In this document: piece after piece, positions 5,665 through 5,923 of the stretch
How the letters are laid out: each line of letters starts with the position of its first letter
Numbering within the stretch: the first letter of the stretch is position 1
Assembly (NCBI GenBank): GCA_021827885.1
Contig: JAKAUD010000143.1
Coordinates: 1 to 5,923, forward strand
Source: Thermoplasmata archaeon
GTDB lineage: Archaea > Thermoplasmatota > Thermoplasmata > Thermoplasmatales > Thermoplasmataceae
Direction of reading: 5' to 3'
Length of the DNA stretch: 5,923 nucleotides
Program-made: the position numbers and the translations under genes
The notes under the pieces: model-generated
Told to the model about the DNA's origin: nothing
The model's database searches: none
The model's input: the letters and a program-made list of their open reading frames with translations, nothing else

Positions 5665-5923
5665 ATGCGGGGCGGTCAGCAGTTTCTTACTTACTTAGTT
5701 TACACAAAACCGAAAGTCTGGATACTCCTTGTTTTCGTTGCTGCAGTCGGTGCAATCCTTGCAGTCAGACAACCACATTCCGGTGGCATATATCTCGTAA
5801 TTCTAGCCATAACGGCCGTCACCCTGGGATCAGCTGGAGCAGAAGGGATCACGAATTACATAGACTCTGATATAGACGCAATAATGCAAAGGACAAGGGA
5901 TAGGCCATTGGTTACTGGAGCTA
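5665..5923 (+). CDS. ctaB: Protoheme IX farnesyltransferase (heme O synthase), 5' part
   Basis: CtaB is an integral membrane prenyltransferase of the UbiA superfamily that joins farnesyl diphosphate to protoheme IX to give heme O, needed by heme-copper terminal oxidases. The visible 86 codons include the conserved YTKPKVW (13-19), a first membrane segment (about 18-34), a second (about 42-59), and the prenyl-diphosphate-binding Asp-rich motif N64-YI-D67-SDI-D71. DAIMQRTRDRPLVTG (71-85) follows and is diagnostic of CtaB. The family is around 280-300 residues, so about 30% is present and the gene continues past the window. ATG 5665 puts the TKP motif at the usual distance from the N-terminus. 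An in-frame ATG at 5599 would add 22 residues read antisense through the transposase and is unlikely. The gene is higher in G+C than the sugar operon and is probably native core genome. Confidence 0.93.
   Translation, partial: MRGGQQFLTYLVYTKPKVWILLVFVAAVGAILAVRQPHSGGIYLVILAITAVTLGSAGAEGITNYIDSDIDAIMQRTRDRPLVTGA

Overview
The window looks archaeal, most likely from the Thermoplasmata. This is an inference from several points together: AGA/AGG and ATA codons are frequent, GTG and TTG starts occur, T-rich stretches follow genes, TATA-like boxes sit about 25 bases ahead of starts as expected for leaderless transcripts, and a heme O synthase (CtaB) gene lies beside an IS110-type transposase remnant. 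No rRNA or other lineage marker is present, so the assignment is tentative.

Layout. Bases 1-139 are non-coding and contain a perfect 10-bp-stem hairpin and a possible promoter. Bases 140-5169 hold five tightly packed plus-strand genes: a sugar C-methyltransferase, glucose-1-phosphate cytidylyltransferase (rfbF), two extended short-chain dehydrogenase/reductase (SDR) proteins, and a GT2-like glycosyltransferase. Their junctions are 0, 0, 21 and -4 bases, so they probably form one operon. Bases 5170-5303 are non-coding, beginning with a T-rich probable terminator. Bases 5304-5645 (minus strand) hold the C-terminal third of an IS110-family transposase without its catalytic N-terminal domain. Bases 5665-5923 are the start of ctaB, which runs off the window.

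How the genes fit together. RfbF makes CDP-glucose. A CDP-4-keto-6-deoxy sugar would then be C-methylated by the first gene product and reduced or epimerised by one or both SDR proteins. The last gene product would transfer the branched deoxysugar to a glycan, glycolipid or glycoprotein. No classical CDP-glucose 4,6-dehydratase (RfbG type) is visible, so one SDR protein must do that step or the enzyme is encoded elsewhere. The second SDR protein carries Asn where the catalytic YxxxK motif normally has Lys.

Base composition changes at the edge of the sugar cluster. Hand counts of sample lines give roughly 27-38% G+C inside it and about 45-50% in the transposase remnant and ctaB. With the broken insertion sequence at the boundary, this suggests the sugar genes are an acquired accessory block beside a core respiratory gene. 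I see an unusual but understandable sugar-nucleotide cassette, and no clear evidence of an entirely new type of system.
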